Below are positions 14,554-23,128 of a DNA stretch of 46,695 bases, one piece after another (position 1 is the stretch's first letter; each line of letters begins with the position of its first letter). The DNA is from a virus, in IMG/VR virus record IMGVR_UViG_3300020122_000429, positions 1 through 46,695 of that record. One strand, given 5' to 3'. The translations under genes were made by a program, and so were the position numbers. Below the pieces are notes generated by a model. It was not told the origin of the DNA and did no database searches. It worked only from the letters and a program-made list of their open reading frames with translations.

Positions 14554-14769
14554 ATGGCCGCCACGATCGACGACATTCTCCAAGGTGTCAGCGACGAATC
14601 GACGCTCGAAGACAGCGTGATTCAGCTCCTCACGAACGCGATGCAGAACCAGGGCATCCCGCAGGCGAAGATCGATGCCGTCGTTGCTGCGCTCAACAGC
14701 AACAAGCAGAAGCTGAACGACGCGATCACCGCCAACACGCCCGTCCCGCCGCAGCCTGTCACCCCGTAA
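14554..14769 (+). CDS. small helical protein
   Basis: 71 residues with strong AAAGGAG before the ATG. Helical (VIQLLTNAMQNQGI, KIDAVVAALNSNKQKLNDAI), with a short Pro-rich tail. It shares general composition with the upstream gene's C-terminal half (GKLEAINTI / AKIDAVVAAL). It is the last gene before an intrinsic terminator, and its strong ribosome-binding site hints at high expression, so a virion protein is likely. Confidence 0.6.
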   Translation: MAATIDDILQGVSDESTLEDSVIQLLTNAMQNQGIPQAKIDAVVAALNSNKQKLNDAITANTPVPPQPVTP

Positions 14770-14811
14770 CGCTCTCGGCGTACGCTAGAGATTGGCGTCT
14801 CCGTACGTCGA

Positions 14812-14851
14812 GCCGCCCGAGTGCCTTGCGGTGCTCGGGCGGTTGTGTTTT
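14812..14851 (+). terminator. intrinsic terminator
   Basis: A perfect 9-base GC-rich stem (CCGCCCGAG 14813-14821 with CTCGGGCGG 14834-14842), a 12-base loop, then TTGTGTTTT. It lies 43 bases after the stop of the last head-accessory gene and before the capsid operon promoter. Confidence 0.75.
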
Positions 14852-14966
14852 GGGGAGCGCGCCACGCGGAATTCGCCGCGTGACTTCCGTGCTGACGTAC
14901 GCGGGCCCGGACATACGGCCGGGGGGTCGCCGGGCCCGTGCTCTCACGCGCGCTGTGCGCTTCCCC

Positions 14967-14996
14967 TTGACACTCGACACAGCGTTCGCGTAGAGC
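14967..14996 (+). promoter_or_regulatory. promoter of the capsid operon
   Basis: Perfect -35 TTGACA (14967-14972), 18 bases, TAGAGC (14991-14996). The hexamer begins 13 bases before the ATG at 15004, so the scaffold transcript would be leaderless or nearly so. It follows the terminator at 14812-14851. Confidence 0.55.
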
Positions 14997-15003
14997 GGGC
15001 GCC

Positions 15004-15846
15004 ATGGCAGATGGCGTCCTCGATTCGCTCGCCCCGGCGCCGACCCAGGCACCGACCCCGCCCCCGAGCACGCCCGCTGCCGCACCCGTCGCGTCTCCGG
15101 CACCCGCGAGTGCGCCGGCCGCCGCTCCATCGGCGGCGCCGGCCGCACCTGCGGTCGATCACGCCGCGATCGAGCGGCAGATTCTCAAATCGCTCGGCTA
15201 CGAGTCCGCCGACGACGCCCGCGCCGATCTCGAGTTCTCGCGTCGTGCGCGTGCCGAGTACCAACGACAAGCCGAGTTGCAACGCCAGAACGATCCCGGC
15301 CGCCAGGACGCGATGCGCCGCGGTCAGGCGCTTCGCGCGCTCGTCGCGGAGGGCTACAACCCCGACGTCGCCGACTCGCTGGCCCAGCTCCCCGAGATCA
15401 CCCAATTTCTGAATGACCAGCGCGCCGACGCCGCGAATCGCGATCTCGACGGCGCGCTCGAAGAAATCGGCATCGCCTTCGACGGCTCGAAGGAGTCCGC
15501 CGATCTTCGCCAGCTCTGGGAAGATGCGCTGTCCGACAAACTGAACGCCAACCCCGCCCTGAATCGCCGCTACTTCGGCACCCCCGCCGAACGGAAAGCC
15601 GTGATCCAGGAAATGGTGGCGACCGAAGAGCGCCGCATTAACAACGTGCTCGCACGGCAGGGCGCCACCGCCCTCCGCGACCACGCCGCGCGCGCCCAGC
15701 GCTCCCCCCGCGGGATGCGCAGCACCGCCGCCCTGCCGACTGTCCGCCAGGCGACCCCGACCGCGACCGATCCGATCAAGCGACGCCAGGAAAGCCGCAC
15801 GATCGTGAGCGGGCAACTCGACGACGTGTGGAACGCCACGCGCTGA
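15004..15846 (+). CDS. capsid scaffold protein
   Basis: 280 residues. The first 55 residues are Ala/Pro-rich and disordered; the remainder is highly charged and helical (DARADLEFSRRARAEYQRQ, KAVIQEMVATEERRINN) ending with basic segments. Composition and position directly before the major capsid gene are typical of phage scaffolding proteins, which guide procapsid assembly and then leave. No ribosome-binding site is seen, in keeping with the promoter spacing. Confidence 0.75.
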   Translation: MADGVLDSLAPAPTQAPTPPPSTPAAAPVASPAPASAPAAAPSAAPAAPAVDHAAIERQILKSLGYESADDARADLEFSRRARAEYQRQAELQRQNDPGRQDAMRRGQALRALVAEGYNPDVADSLAQLPEITQFLNDQRADAANRDLDGALEEIGIAFDGSKESADLRQLWEDALSDKLNANPALNRRYFGTPAERKAVIQEMVATEERRINNVLARQGATALRDHAARAQRSPRGMRSTAALPTVRQATPTATDPIKRRQESRTIVSGQLDDVWNATR

Positions 15847-15869
15847 CGTTCGGCGCCTGAAGGACGACC

Positions 15870-17162
15870 ATGGCTCAGACGGATACCACTAGTTACAGCG
15901 CCGCCCTCAAGATCGTCTTCGGCCCGAAGCTGATCGAGGAGCTGGTGACGACGTGCCCGCTCACCGAACGGTTTCAGCAAGCCGACATGATGCAGTGGGA
16001 AGGGCGCGACACGATCGAGTACCCGCTGCACGTCGGTCGGAACCAGGGCTTCGCCTACGGGCGTGAGCGCGGGCCGATCGCCGTCGCGGGCGCCGAGGAG
16101 TTCGTCTCGTTCAAGGTGCCGCTCATGACCGGCTGGGGCCGCTTGAACATCTCCGGCAAGGTGATGAAGGTCTCGCAGTCGTCCAAGGGCTCGTGGAAGC
16201 GCGCGCTGCAGAACGCCTATGACGGTCTCCGGGCCGCGGTGCTCCGCGACAACAACCGCATCCGCTTTCACGACGGCCGCGGGGTCCTCGCGCTCGTGAA
16301 TGGCGCGGGTGGCGACACGACCACGCTCACCGTCGACAGCCCCGGCGGCGTCGCCGGCAGCGTGAACGGCGCCCGGTATCTGCAGAAGGGCATGCTGATT
16401 GGCATCTCGAACGCGACCGGCACGACGCTCACCGCCGTCCGCACGATCACCGCGATCGGCGCCGCCGGCACGACCGTCACGCTCGATCAGCCGATCTCGG
16501 CGACGCAAGCGCCCGACAACGGCTTCATCTTCCGCTTCCCCGATCCGAACGCGCTGACCCTCGCCGACTCGGCGCTCTTCAAGGAGCCGATGGGCCTCCT
16601 CGGCATGATCGACGACGGCACGTTCGTGAATCAGTATTTCAACGTCAACCGCACCGCGTACCCGGTCCTCAAGGCCAACGTCTTTGCGAGCGTCGGCGCG
16701 CTGAACCTCGACACCATGCAGCAGGGCTTCGATGTCGCAAGCCAGCTCGGCGAGACGATGCCGACCGAGCTGTGGGCGCATCACTCGACCCGGCGCGCGT
16801 ATCTCGCGCTCCTCGTCGCGAACCGGCGCTACCTCTCGACCGGCGGTGCCAACGATCACGACGGCGGCTTCAAGGGCCAGGCCGTCACGACCGACATCGA
16901 GTTTGGGGGCGTGCCCTTCAAGGTCGATCGCGACTGCCCGTACTCGACGATCTTCGGCGTCGCGTGGGACAACGCGATGCGGTACGAGAACCCGGCCGGC
17001 GAGTGGATCGAGGACGACGGCAACCTGCTCCGCATGGTGCCGGGCCAGGACGTCTTCGAGGCCGTCTGGCGGCAGTACGACAACTACGCGATCGATCGCG
17101 TGAACGGCTGCTTCCGTCTCGATGGCGTGAACACAAATATAGTCGTCGCTCACGTGCTCTAG
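15870..17162 (+). CDS. major capsid protein
   Basis: 430 residues with AGGA before the ATG. The size, order after the scaffold, and features such as an N-terminal arm, a helical spine (GSWKRALQNAYDGLRAAVL), TELWAHHSTRRAYLAL and a C-terminal strand region fit the HK97-fold capsid of P22-like or N4-like podoviruses. Residues about 135-215 are Thr/Gly/Val-rich strands (GGDTTTLTVDS, TVTLDQPIS) and may be an inserted surface domain. It is the likely client of the phage GroES. Confidence 0.8.
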   Translation: MAQTDTTSYSAALKIVFGPKLIEELVTTCPLTERFQQADMMQWEGRDTIEYPLHVGRNQGFAYGRERGPIAVAGAEEFVSFKVPLMTGWGRLNISGKVMKVSQSSKGSWKRALQNAYDGLRAAVLRDNNRIRFHDGRGVLALVNGAGGDTTTLTVDSPGGVAGSVNGARYLQKGMLIGISNATGTTLTAVRTITAIGAAGTTVTLDQPISATQAPDNGFIFRFPDPNALTLADSALFKEPMGLLGMIDDGTFVNQYFNVNRTAYPVLKANVFASVGALNLDTMQQGFDVASQLGETMPTELWAHHSTRRAYLALLVANRRYLSTGGANDHDGGFKGQAVTTDIEFGGVPFKVDRDCPYSTIFGVAWDNAMRYENPAGEWIEDDGNLLRMVPGQDVFEAVWRQYDNYAIDRVNGCFRLDGVNTNIVVAHVL

Positions 17163-17171
17163 GAGGCGATC

Positions 17172-17657
17172 ATGAGCTGGAATCCAGGCATCATCGCCGA
17201 CATTCTCGGCCGCGAACCGACGAAGCTCGGCCGCGTCGGCTCCGAGCCGATCAACGCGATCATCACGGCCGTCCGTGACAACCAGCCGGCGATCGACATC
17301 CTCCCGCCATCGTTCTCGTCGGTCACGAACACGAACGACACGGCGCAGACGCTTCGTGCGAGCGCCGGCCGGCTCTACTGGATGCGGGTGGTGAACACCT
17401 CGGCGGCGGCGATCAACGTCGTGCTCTCCGACGGCGGCAACACGATCATCGTCGGCGGCTGTGTCGTTCCGGCGCAGATCGCCGCGAGCGGTAACATCGC
17501 CGCCATTCCGGGCGTCGCCGAGGTCTCGTTCTTCGCGGGCGCGCACGGCGTCGGCCAGATCATCACGACGGATCTTCGCGTGCGGGCCTTCACCCTGTCG
17601 GACGGCACGACCGGTGCCGCGGCCGGCGTCACCGTTACCGTGCTTACGAGCGCGTAA
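17172..17657 (+). CDS. putative decoration or head-associated protein
   Basis: 161 residues with a very strong AGGAGG site. After a helical start the chain is strand-rich (LYWMRVVNTSAAAINVVLSD, TIIVGGCVVPAQI), like small beta-sandwich virion proteins. The strong ribosome-binding site right after the capsid gene suggests high copy number. Function inferred from place only. Confidence 0.6.
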   Translation: MSWNPGIIADILGREPTKLGRVGSEPINAIITAVRDNQPAIDILPPSFSSVTNTNDTAQTLRASAGRLYWMRVVNTSAAAINVVLSDGGNTIIVGGCVVPAQIAASGNIAAIPGVAEVSFFAGAHGVGQIITTDLRVRAFTLSDGTTGAAAGVTVTVLTSA

Positions 17658-17666
17658 GGAGCGACG

Positions 17667-18062
17667 ATGTTTTCAGACGAAGATCGGCAAATGCTCGTCG
17701 TTCCCTGGACGCTCATCGCGGGGGACCTGAACAACATCGTGGCGGTCGCCGGCAACTCGATCGTGCGGACGGTCGTCGCGAACTGCGTCTTGACCGAAAT
17801 CCGCGCCTCGGCGCAGGGGGCTACGGCCGCGACGCAGTTCGTCGTGACGCTGCTCCGCGCGAGCACGGTGGTCGCGACGCTGACATCGGCCGTGCCCTAC
17901 GTGGCGGGTGTCATCGTCGCGGCGACGGGCCTGAACATTCCACTCTCGAAAGGCGATCTCCTGACCGTCAAGGTCTCGGGCACCGACGCCGACACCGATG
18001 ACCTCTTCGGCTTCATCGTCGAAGCCGCGCTGCAACCGCTCGCGAACGCACCGAGCACCTAG
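17667..18062 (+). CDS. putative head-associated beta-rich protein
   Basis: 131 residues, AAGGAG before the ATG. Many Val/Thr/Ala strands (SIVRTVVANCVLTEIRASA, VVATLTSAVPYVAGVIVAA) followed by a calcium-loop-like acidic stretch DADTDD. Probably a virion surface protein by context. Confidence 0.6.
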   Translation: MFSDEDRQMLVVPWTLIAGDLNNIVAVAGNSIVRTVVANCVLTEIRASAQGATAATQFVVTLLRASTVVATLTSAVPYVAGVIVAATGLNIPLSKGDLLTVKVSGTDADTDDLFGFIVEAALQPLANAPST

Positions 18063-18065
18063 GTG

Positions 18066-18518
18066 ATGCGTCGGCTGCTCCTCGCGTGCGTGGTCGTGGT
18101 GGCCTGGCTGCTTGCCAGCGGGCAGGCCGAGGCGCAGACGGCGACCGCCACCGCGACGCCCACCCCGACGCGCACCGCGACACCGACGCCCACGGCCACA
18201 CCCACCGCGACGCCCACTGTCACCGCGACCCGTACTCCGATGCCCGACATCGCCTGCGGGACCGGCCCTGGTGCTGGCGGTGCGCGCACCTCGGGCGTCT
18301 GCGGCGGCTTGTGCGGCCTCGGCACGGACGGCGTCGCGCAAGTCTGTCGCTGGGATCACACCGCCGCGAACACCGGCTGTCATTGCGTCGACACGACCGT
18401 CGACTGCGACTTGGGCGGGATCGGGCAAGAAATGTGTAGCCAGGGCGAGTGCGATCGGCCGCCGACGATGCGCGGAGGGAATTGCACGCGCGATGGCAAT
18501 ATCTGTCGCTGTAAGTAG
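18066..18518 (+). CDS. secreted Thr-Pro-linker, Cys-rich protein
   Basis: 150 residues from ATG 18066 (a GTG at 18063 is adjacent). A Sec signal (LLLACVVVVAWLLASGQAEA) is followed at about 25-58 by a run of Thr-Pro/Ala-Thr repeats, then a compact domain with 12 cysteines (patterns CGGLC, CHC, CSQGEC, CRC). Twelve Cys after a signal peptide imply six disulphides outside the cytoplasm. It resembles cell-surface proteins of some Deltaproteobacteria-like genomes rather than usual virion proteins, yet lies in the capsid operon. Confidence 0.65.
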   Translation: MRRLLLACVVVVAWLLASGQAEAQTATATATPTPTRTATPTPTATPTATPTVTATRTPMPDIACGTGPGAGGARTSGVCGGLCGLGTDGVAQVCRWDHTAANTGCHCVDTTVDCDLGGIGQEMCSQGECDRPPTMRGGNCTRDGNICRCK

Positions 18519-18526
18519 GAGAACGT

Positions 18527-19039
18527 ATGGCTGACGGCGACGAGAAGATCGACCACAACGACCGGGTGCTGGTGAAGAACCGCGTCACCGACGCCAAGGT
18601 CGAGATCCAGTTCAACGGGTGTGTCCTCAGCTGGCAACCTGGCGAGACGCGCTCGATTCAGCGGGTCGAGGCGTACGAGCATTACGTCCGAAAGTCGCGC
18701 ATCTTCATCGATCCGACCGGCGAGGTCTTCCCCGTCGAGCGCTTCGCGATCGTCGACACGAACGGCGACCCGATCGAGCCCGGCGCCTCCGCCGTGCCCA
18801 TGACCGCCGCGGAGTGCAAAGAGATCGCCAAGAACGGCTTCATCGATTCGTCGCGGCTCCCGCAGGACCGCCTCGTCGGCGGCTGGCAGATCCGCGACCA
18901 GCAGACCGGCGAGTTCCCGACGCACACGGAAGTGAAGGCGGTCCCGAAGGGCAACGAAGTCCCGCCCCCGCTCGTCCGCCCGTCGAATCGGGCCGCGATC
19001 GAACGCGAGCTCGACCAGATCGAAGGCGCACCCGTCTGA
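18527..19039 (+). CDS. hypothetical virion-associated protein
   Basis: 170 residues, AGGAG before the ATG. A beta-rich first half (DRVLVKNRVTDAKVEIQF, CVLSWQPGETRSIQ) with an EHYVRKSRIF segment is followed by a charged C-terminal helix (AAIERELDQIE). The position between capsid and adaptor genes suggests a structural role. Confidence 0.55.
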   Translation: MADGDEKIDHNDRVLVKNRVTDAKVEIQFNGCVLSWQPGETRSIQRVEAYEHYVRKSRIFIDPTGEVFPVERFAIVDTNGDPIEPGASAVPMTAAECKEIAKNGFIDSSRLPQDRLVGGWQIRDQQTGEFPTHTEVKAVPKGNEVPPPLVRPSNRAAIERELDQIEGAPV

Positions 19040-19089
19040 CGCCCATCTCGGCGGGAGCCGCGGGGGCGTAGGGGCGAGGCGACGAGGGG

Positions 19090-19539
19090 ATGCAGCTTCC
19101 GCCGGGGTATCAGCAGCAGCTACGTCGCTTCGACGCGGAGCTTCGTGTGCGGTGGAGCGCCCGGACGCATCGGTGGCTCCTCGAGCGAAAGGCCCGGTAC
19201 GGCCGCGTCTCGATTGACCCGGCGAAATACGGCTTCGCCGAGCACGATACGGTCGTGCAGATGCGCGACGGCTACTTCGCCCTCGGCAGTTACGGTCCGC
19301 GCGAGCTTCCGCCGGTCGATCGGCTGATCGCCTATCTGCGGACGCAAGACGTGCGGCGCCGGGGCGATCAGGACTTTGATCGGCTCGCCGAAGCGCTCGC
19401 GGACGAGCTCGACGCCGCCGACCTCGCGCGCGAGGAGCAGCAGCGCGCGGCCGCGCTCGCGGACGTGGGCGACCGGAGCGGCGAGCAATGGGAGCACGAG
19501 CGCTGGGCGCAGGGCGCGCGGGTAGCCGTCCCGCGCTAA
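19090..19539 (+). CDS. hypothetical protein
   Basis: 149 residues, GAGGGG before the ATG. N-terminal basic alpha/beta part (RFDAELRVRWSARTHRWLLE) and a C-terminal charged helix (FDRLAEALADELDAADLA). Its TAA shares two bases with the TAG of the convergent sigma-like gene (CTAA at 19536-19539). Function unknown. Confidence 0.55.
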   Translation: MQLPPGYQQQLRRFDAELRVRWSARTHRWLLERKARYGRVSIDPAKYGFAEHDTVVQMRDGYFALGSYGPRELPPVDRLIAYLRTQDVRRRGDQDFDRLAEALADELDAADLAREEQQRAAALADVGDRSGEQWEHERWAQGARVAVPR

Positions 19540-20075
19540 GATCGCCGACTCCAGGCAGCGTATGCGCGTGCCTCAGCTTTTCGGGCGCGGACTGATCGAC
19601 GGAGACGTATGGGATCACGTAGGTGTGTCTCGGCGCGTTTGAGGATCACCCACGGCATCGTGGGACTTAAGAAAAACCGGGCACCGATGTCTCGAAACGT
19701 CCAAGGCGGCCCAGCGAATCCATAGCGGAGGCGAACGACCTGTTCTTCGCGCGGTGAGATGTCAGCGAGGATGGGCCACGCGAAATGGAGCCAGCATTCG
19801 AAGACGGGATCGTCAACGAGCGGACGACTGCGAACGCGTTCCGCGTCGACATACTTCTTCCAGGTCTTCGCGAGATGGTTGGGTGCGAATACTTCGGCAA
19901 GACCCCGATCGAGGCGATCCTGAATGTCTGCTTCGGTAGTACGGTAACGCCGTGCCAGCTCAGGCAAGCTCCAGCAGTGGTCATGCCAGCCGTATCGGAG
20001 CCCGAGGAGATGAGCGCTGTGCCCATAGAAAAGCACCATGGCAGGCCACATCTCCGTGCCGATCACCACCGCCAT
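19536..20075 (-). CDS. sigma-region-4-like regulator
   Basis: 179 residues from ATG 20075 (GTG 20102 is an alternative). The C-terminal third reads ISPREEQVVRLRYGF, then WTFRDIGARFFLS and KRAETHLRDPIR, which follows the consensus of sigma-70 region 4 (PREExVxRLRxG, TLxEIGxxFxxS, AxxxLRxP). The segment SLPELARRYRTTEADIQ (about 41-57) looks like a second helix-turn-helix. No region 2 is seen, so it may be an anti-sigma-like appropriator, a phage transcription co-factor or a divergent sigma. It lies antisense within the structural block and needs its own promoter. Confidence 0.6.
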   Translation of the reverse strand: MAVVIGTEMWPAMVLFYGHSAHLLGLRYGWHDHCWSLPELARRYRTTEADIQDRLDRGLAEVFAPNHLAKTWKKYVDAERVRSRPLVDDPVFECWLHFAWPILADISPREEQVVRLRYGFAGPPWTFRDIGARFFLSPTMPWVILKRAETHLRDPIRLRRSVRARKAEARAYAAWSRRS

Positions 20076-20095
20076 TTCTAGCAGTCCACGCGCCC

Positions 20096-20125
20096 TCGCC
20101 ACCAGCTCATAGGGTGTGCTACAGG
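20096..20125 (+). promoter_or_regulatory. putative promoter before 20133
   Basis: TCGCCA (20096-20101), 18 bases, TACAGG (20120-20125), 13 bases before the ATG. This restarts plus-strand transcription after the minus-strand sigma-like gene. The match is weak, but spacing equals that of the better promoters. Confidence 0.3.
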
Positions 20126-20132
20126 GCTCGCC

Positions 20133-20429
20133 ATGCGGACCTTGTGCGTGCTCGCGGTACTGCTCGCCGGCTGCGCGAACGTCAGCAGCACGAAGCTGAC
20201 CCGCAAGCCCGACGGCACCTACGTCTTCAACGGCGGTCAGAACGCGGCGCTCGAAGGCATGCTGCTGCAAGATCACGGCGCCTCACTCTCGATCAAGAAG
20301 CTCTCCGAGACGACGAGTGTCGATGCCATCAACGCCGAAGCGAACCGGGAAATCGGGCTCGTCAACGCGGTCAGCGACGCGATCCTGAAGGCCGTCGAGG
20401 CCGGGATGAAGGCGGCGGGCAAGCCGTGA
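20133..20429 (+). CDS. lipoprotein
   Basis: 98 residues. Signal MRTLCVLAVLLAGC with lipobox LAGC; the mature protein would be lipidated on Cys14. The rest is a short strand region followed by a helix (NAVSDAILKAVEAGMKAAG). It overlaps the adaptor gene as GTGA. A spanin-like or exclusion role is possible but unproven. Confidence 0.6.
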   Translation: MRTLCVLAVLLAGCANVSSTKLTRKPDGTYVFNGGQNAALEGMLLQDHGASLSIKKLSETTSVDAINAEANREIGLVNAVSDAILKAVEAGMKAAGKP

Positions 20430-21205
20430 GCCTGTCCCGTCAGACGATGCAGTCGCTCGTGGACGAGATCCGCGACGACCTCGACGAGCCATTCGATCCG
20501 ACCGGGAATACGAATTTCTGGTCGCAAGACTACATCGTGCGCCAGATCAACCGCGGCCTCCGCATGGTCTGGCAGATCACCCGGAACGACAAGGGGAGCG
20601 AGTGGTTCGTGCGGAAGATGCGCTCCGATGATCCGCCCCGCTCGATCTTCGGGCAGGAGTACAACCCCGCCGGCTTCCAGGGCGTGACGGGTCGGACTGA
20701 GCTGATCCTGCCGCCCGACTGCGGCGAGCTGCTCTACCTCGAGCCCGTCCTGAACACGATCACCACGGTCGCCGCCGACGTCCGGTTCCGCTACCAGGCG
20801 GGGCTGAACGGCAGCGTCTTCCGCGAGCTGTCGCGCACGTCGACGATCGGCCTCTCGGAGTATTGGGGCGCGGTCGTGCAGCGGCAGGAGGGGCCGCGGT
20901 TCGTCTTCAAGCCGCCCTTTGCCGACACCCTCGTCGAGTTCGAGATTGAGTACATCGTGAAGCCCGACAGCTACGCGCTGACGGACACGTTCGAGGGCCT
21001 CGGCTTCGACGATCTGCTCCTCGATGCGGTCGAGGCGTACGCGGTGCAGGAGTGCCGGCGGAAGGCCGACAACCCCGCGAAGCTCTCGGAGGCGAAAGAC
21101 ACCTGGGCCGAGCGGCGCGCGCTCGTCATCGAGACGATCTCGCCGATGCAGTCGATCGAACACGAAACCGTGCAGGGCTTCCTGCCCGATGACGGAGGCT
21201 TCTGA
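20426..21205 (+). CDS. head-tail adaptor-like protein
   Basis: 259 residues from GTG 20426 (GTGA overlap). Begins TMQSLVDEIRDDLDEP with a following SQDYIVRQINRGLRMVWQI, then a beta-sandwich-like middle and a helical end (LLLDAVEAYAVQECRRKAD). This helix-beta-helix plan and the place between capsid and tail genes suit a connector that binds the portal, analogous to P22 gp4 or T7 gp11. Assignment by pattern and position. Confidence 0.6.
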   Translation: MSLSRQTMQSLVDEIRDDLDEPFDPTGNTNFWSQDYIVRQINRGLRMVWQITRNDKGSEWFVRKMRSDDPPRSIFGQEYNPAGFQGVTGRTELILPPDCGELLYLEPVLNTITTVAADVRFRYQAGLNGSVFRELSRTSTIGLSEYWGAVVQRQEGPRFVFKPPFADTLVEFEIEYIVKPDSYALTDTFEGLGFDDLLLDAVEAYAVQECRRKADNPAKLSEAKDTWAERRALVIETISPMQSIEHETVQGFLPDDGGF

Positions 21206-21570
21206 TGGCATCGCTGCACATCGGTCCGGTCGACCTCATGCCGAACCAGGCGCTCGGCGAATACCAGTACGCGTACATCAACCTCGCCCAGACCGCCGTG
21301 ATCGTCACGGCGGGCGCGGGCGTCCTGCACGCTGTCCTTGTCGGCGTCGCCGGGACGCTCTTGAAGCTCTACGACGTCGCGAGCGGCGGCACGACGGACG
21401 CGACGACGCAGATCGCGACGATCGACGCGAGCGCGCCGACGACCGCGGGGCCGTTCCTCCTCGATGTCGCTTTCGGGAAGGGGCTGACCGCGATCCTGAC
21501 CGGCGCGGGCGAAGTGACGCTCGCCTTCCGCGGGACCGCGACGCTCTCGCCGCGTACCTACATCGGCTAG
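21205..21570 (+). CDS. hypothetical beta-rich virion protein
   Basis: 121 residues; TGATG overlap with the adaptor gene. Contains alternating strands (AYINLAQTAVIVTAGAG, VLVGVAGTLLKLYDVA) that resemble small beta-sandwich tail or head-decorating proteins. No family recognised. Confidence 0.55.
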   Translation: MASLHIGPVDLMPNQALGEYQYAYINLAQTAVIVTAGAGVLHAVLVGVAGTLLKLYDVASGGTTDATTQIATIDASAPTTAGPFLLDVAFGKGLTAILTGAGEVTLAFRGTATLSPRTYIG

Positions 21571-21577
21571 GCGGTCG

Positions 21578-21784
21578 ATGCCGACGACGATCTGCGCGAT
21601 GCCCGAATGTGGCCGAGACGCATTTAGCACCGCCGTGCTCACGGTCGGCAAAGACAAAAAAACAGTACGAGTTGCGCTCTGTCGCTACTGTGCGGCTGAG
21701 CTGATGGGATTCAAGCCTCCGCTCCAAGGCAAGGGAACGTTGGAGCTTGGTCCCGACGTGAAGACGGGCGGCGAACGGCCGTAG
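21578..21784 (+). CDS. small zinc-binding protein
   Basis: 68 residues. CAMPEC near residues 6-11 and CRYC near 35-38 make a four-Cys site with strands between them (TAVLTVGKDKKTVRVAL). It looks like a zinc-ribbon adaptor, here unexpectedly within the tail block. Function unknown. Confidence 0.55.
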   Translation: MPTTICAMPECGRDAFSTAVLTVGKDKKTVRVALCRYCAAELMGFKPPLQGKGTLELGPDVKTGGERP

Positions 21785-21787
21785 GTT

Positions 21788-23125
21788 ATGCCGAAGGTCG
21801 GCTTCGACGGCTACCAGCGCGGCCTCCTCGTCCGAAACGGCCCGCGCATCGTGCCGCGCGGCTTCGTCCGCGGCGCCCTGAACATCGCCTTCCCTGCGGG
21901 ACGCATGCGCTCGCGCCCGGGGCTCGCCCCCGCGCACGGCGCCGCCTTCCCCAATCCGGTCCGCGGCATGGGCATCCACATCCGCGCCGACGCGTCGCGC
22001 GACATCCTGGTCGCGAGTGGCGCCGCGCTCTACCGGATGCCGCTCTACGGCGACCCGATCCTGCTCTCGCTCGCGGCACTCCCCTCGACGCAGCAGACGC
22101 GCGTCGATCCCGTGAAGGGCGTGCACTTCCTCTCGCTCTCGGCCGCCGACTCGACGACGATCATCTACGACGCCGTGAACCCGACGCTGAAGTGGACGGG
22201 GACGGCGCTCACGAAGCTCGGCCTCCCGACCCCGACCGCGCCCGCGGCGCCCGCTGGCAACGGGGGTGCCTCGATCGGCCGCGGCGTCCGCGACTACTAC
22301 CGCACGCTCAAGACCGCGTACCACGAGGGCGACTTGTCAGCGGCGACGCGTGTCACGCAGACGGCGGCTGGCGGTCAGGACTTCACGTCGCCGGTCGATG
22401 GCGTCGACTTCGACGATCCGCAGGTAACGAAGTGGGTGCTCTACCGAACGCAGGCCGGCGGGGCGAAGCCCTTCTTCGTCGGGCAGGCTGATCTCGGGCT
22501 CCCGATCAGCGACAACCTGACCGACGAAGTGCTTGGCGCCGGGAGTCCCGCGGAGCAGCTCGTCAATCGCCCACCGGACACGTCACCGTTCACCGGCCTC
22601 TTCGCCTCGATGACGGAATTTCAGTCGCTCGTCTGGGGCGTCGACACGTACGATCGCTCGCTCGTGCGCTTCTCGTGGGGCACGGATCAGTACATGGCCC
22701 CCGAGGGCTGGCCCGAAGAGCGCACGATCCCGATTGCCCACGGCGACGGCGACGAGATCACGGCGCTCGTTGGCTTCGCGAGCCGTCTCATCGTCTTCAA
22801 GCAGCTCTCGACCTGGGCGATCGTCGGCTCGCTCGACGCCGGCTACACCGTCATGCCCGTGCTCGCCGCGAGTGGCGGCCGGCGCATCGGGATCGGGTGC
22901 ATCGCCGCCGACGCGATCCTGCCGCTCGAGAACGAGCTGATCTTCCCGTCGCGCGAGGGTTTCTATGCCCTCGATCCCGTCGCGTCCTCGGTCTCGGGCG
23001 CGCTCGAAGCGAAGAAGCTCAGCGACCCGATCGACGCGCTCTACGAGTGCACGGACTTCTCGCTCGGCGCCGCGGCGCTCTACGATCGCCTCCACAACGT
23101 GTACGTGTTCTTCGGCCACGGATAA
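21788..23125 (+). CDS. tail protein, beta-propeller-like
   Basis: 445 residues. Repeating strand blocks with Trp and Asp turns (TIIYDAVNPTLKWTG, ELIFPSREGFYALDP, SLVWGVDTYDRSLVRF, LIVFKQLSTWAIVGS) suggest a propeller-type tail nozzle or stopper, in the place of T7 gp12 or P22 gp10. It follows the adaptor gene and precedes another long tail protein. Specific family not named with certainty. Confidence 0.6.
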   Translation: MPKVGFDGYQRGLLVRNGPRIVPRGFVRGALNIAFPAGRMRSRPGLAPAHGAAFPNPVRGMGIHIRADASRDILVASGAALYRMPLYGDPILLSLAALPSTQQTRVDPVKGVHFLSLSAADSTTIIYDAVNPTLKWTGTALTKLGLPTPTAPAAPAGNGGASIGRGVRDYYRTLKTAYHEGDLSAATRVTQTAAGGQDFTSPVDGVDFDDPQVTKWVLYRTQAGGAKPFFVGQADLGLPISDNLTDEVLGAGSPAEQLVNRPPDTSPFTGLFASMTEFQSLVWGVDTYDRSLVRFSWGTDQYMAPEGWPEERTIPIAHGDGDEITALVGFASRLIVFKQLSTWAIVGSLDAGYTVMPVLAASGGRRIGIGCIAADAILPLENELIFPSREGFYALDPVASSVSGALEAKKLSDPIDALYECTDFSLGAAALYDRLHNVYVFFGHG

Positions 23126-23128
23126 GCG

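Noticed and set aside
15570-17546. 658-codon antisense frame over the capsid gene
   Set aside because: Composed of Arg/Asp/Val repeats typical of reverse-complement GC-rich codons; spans several real genes.
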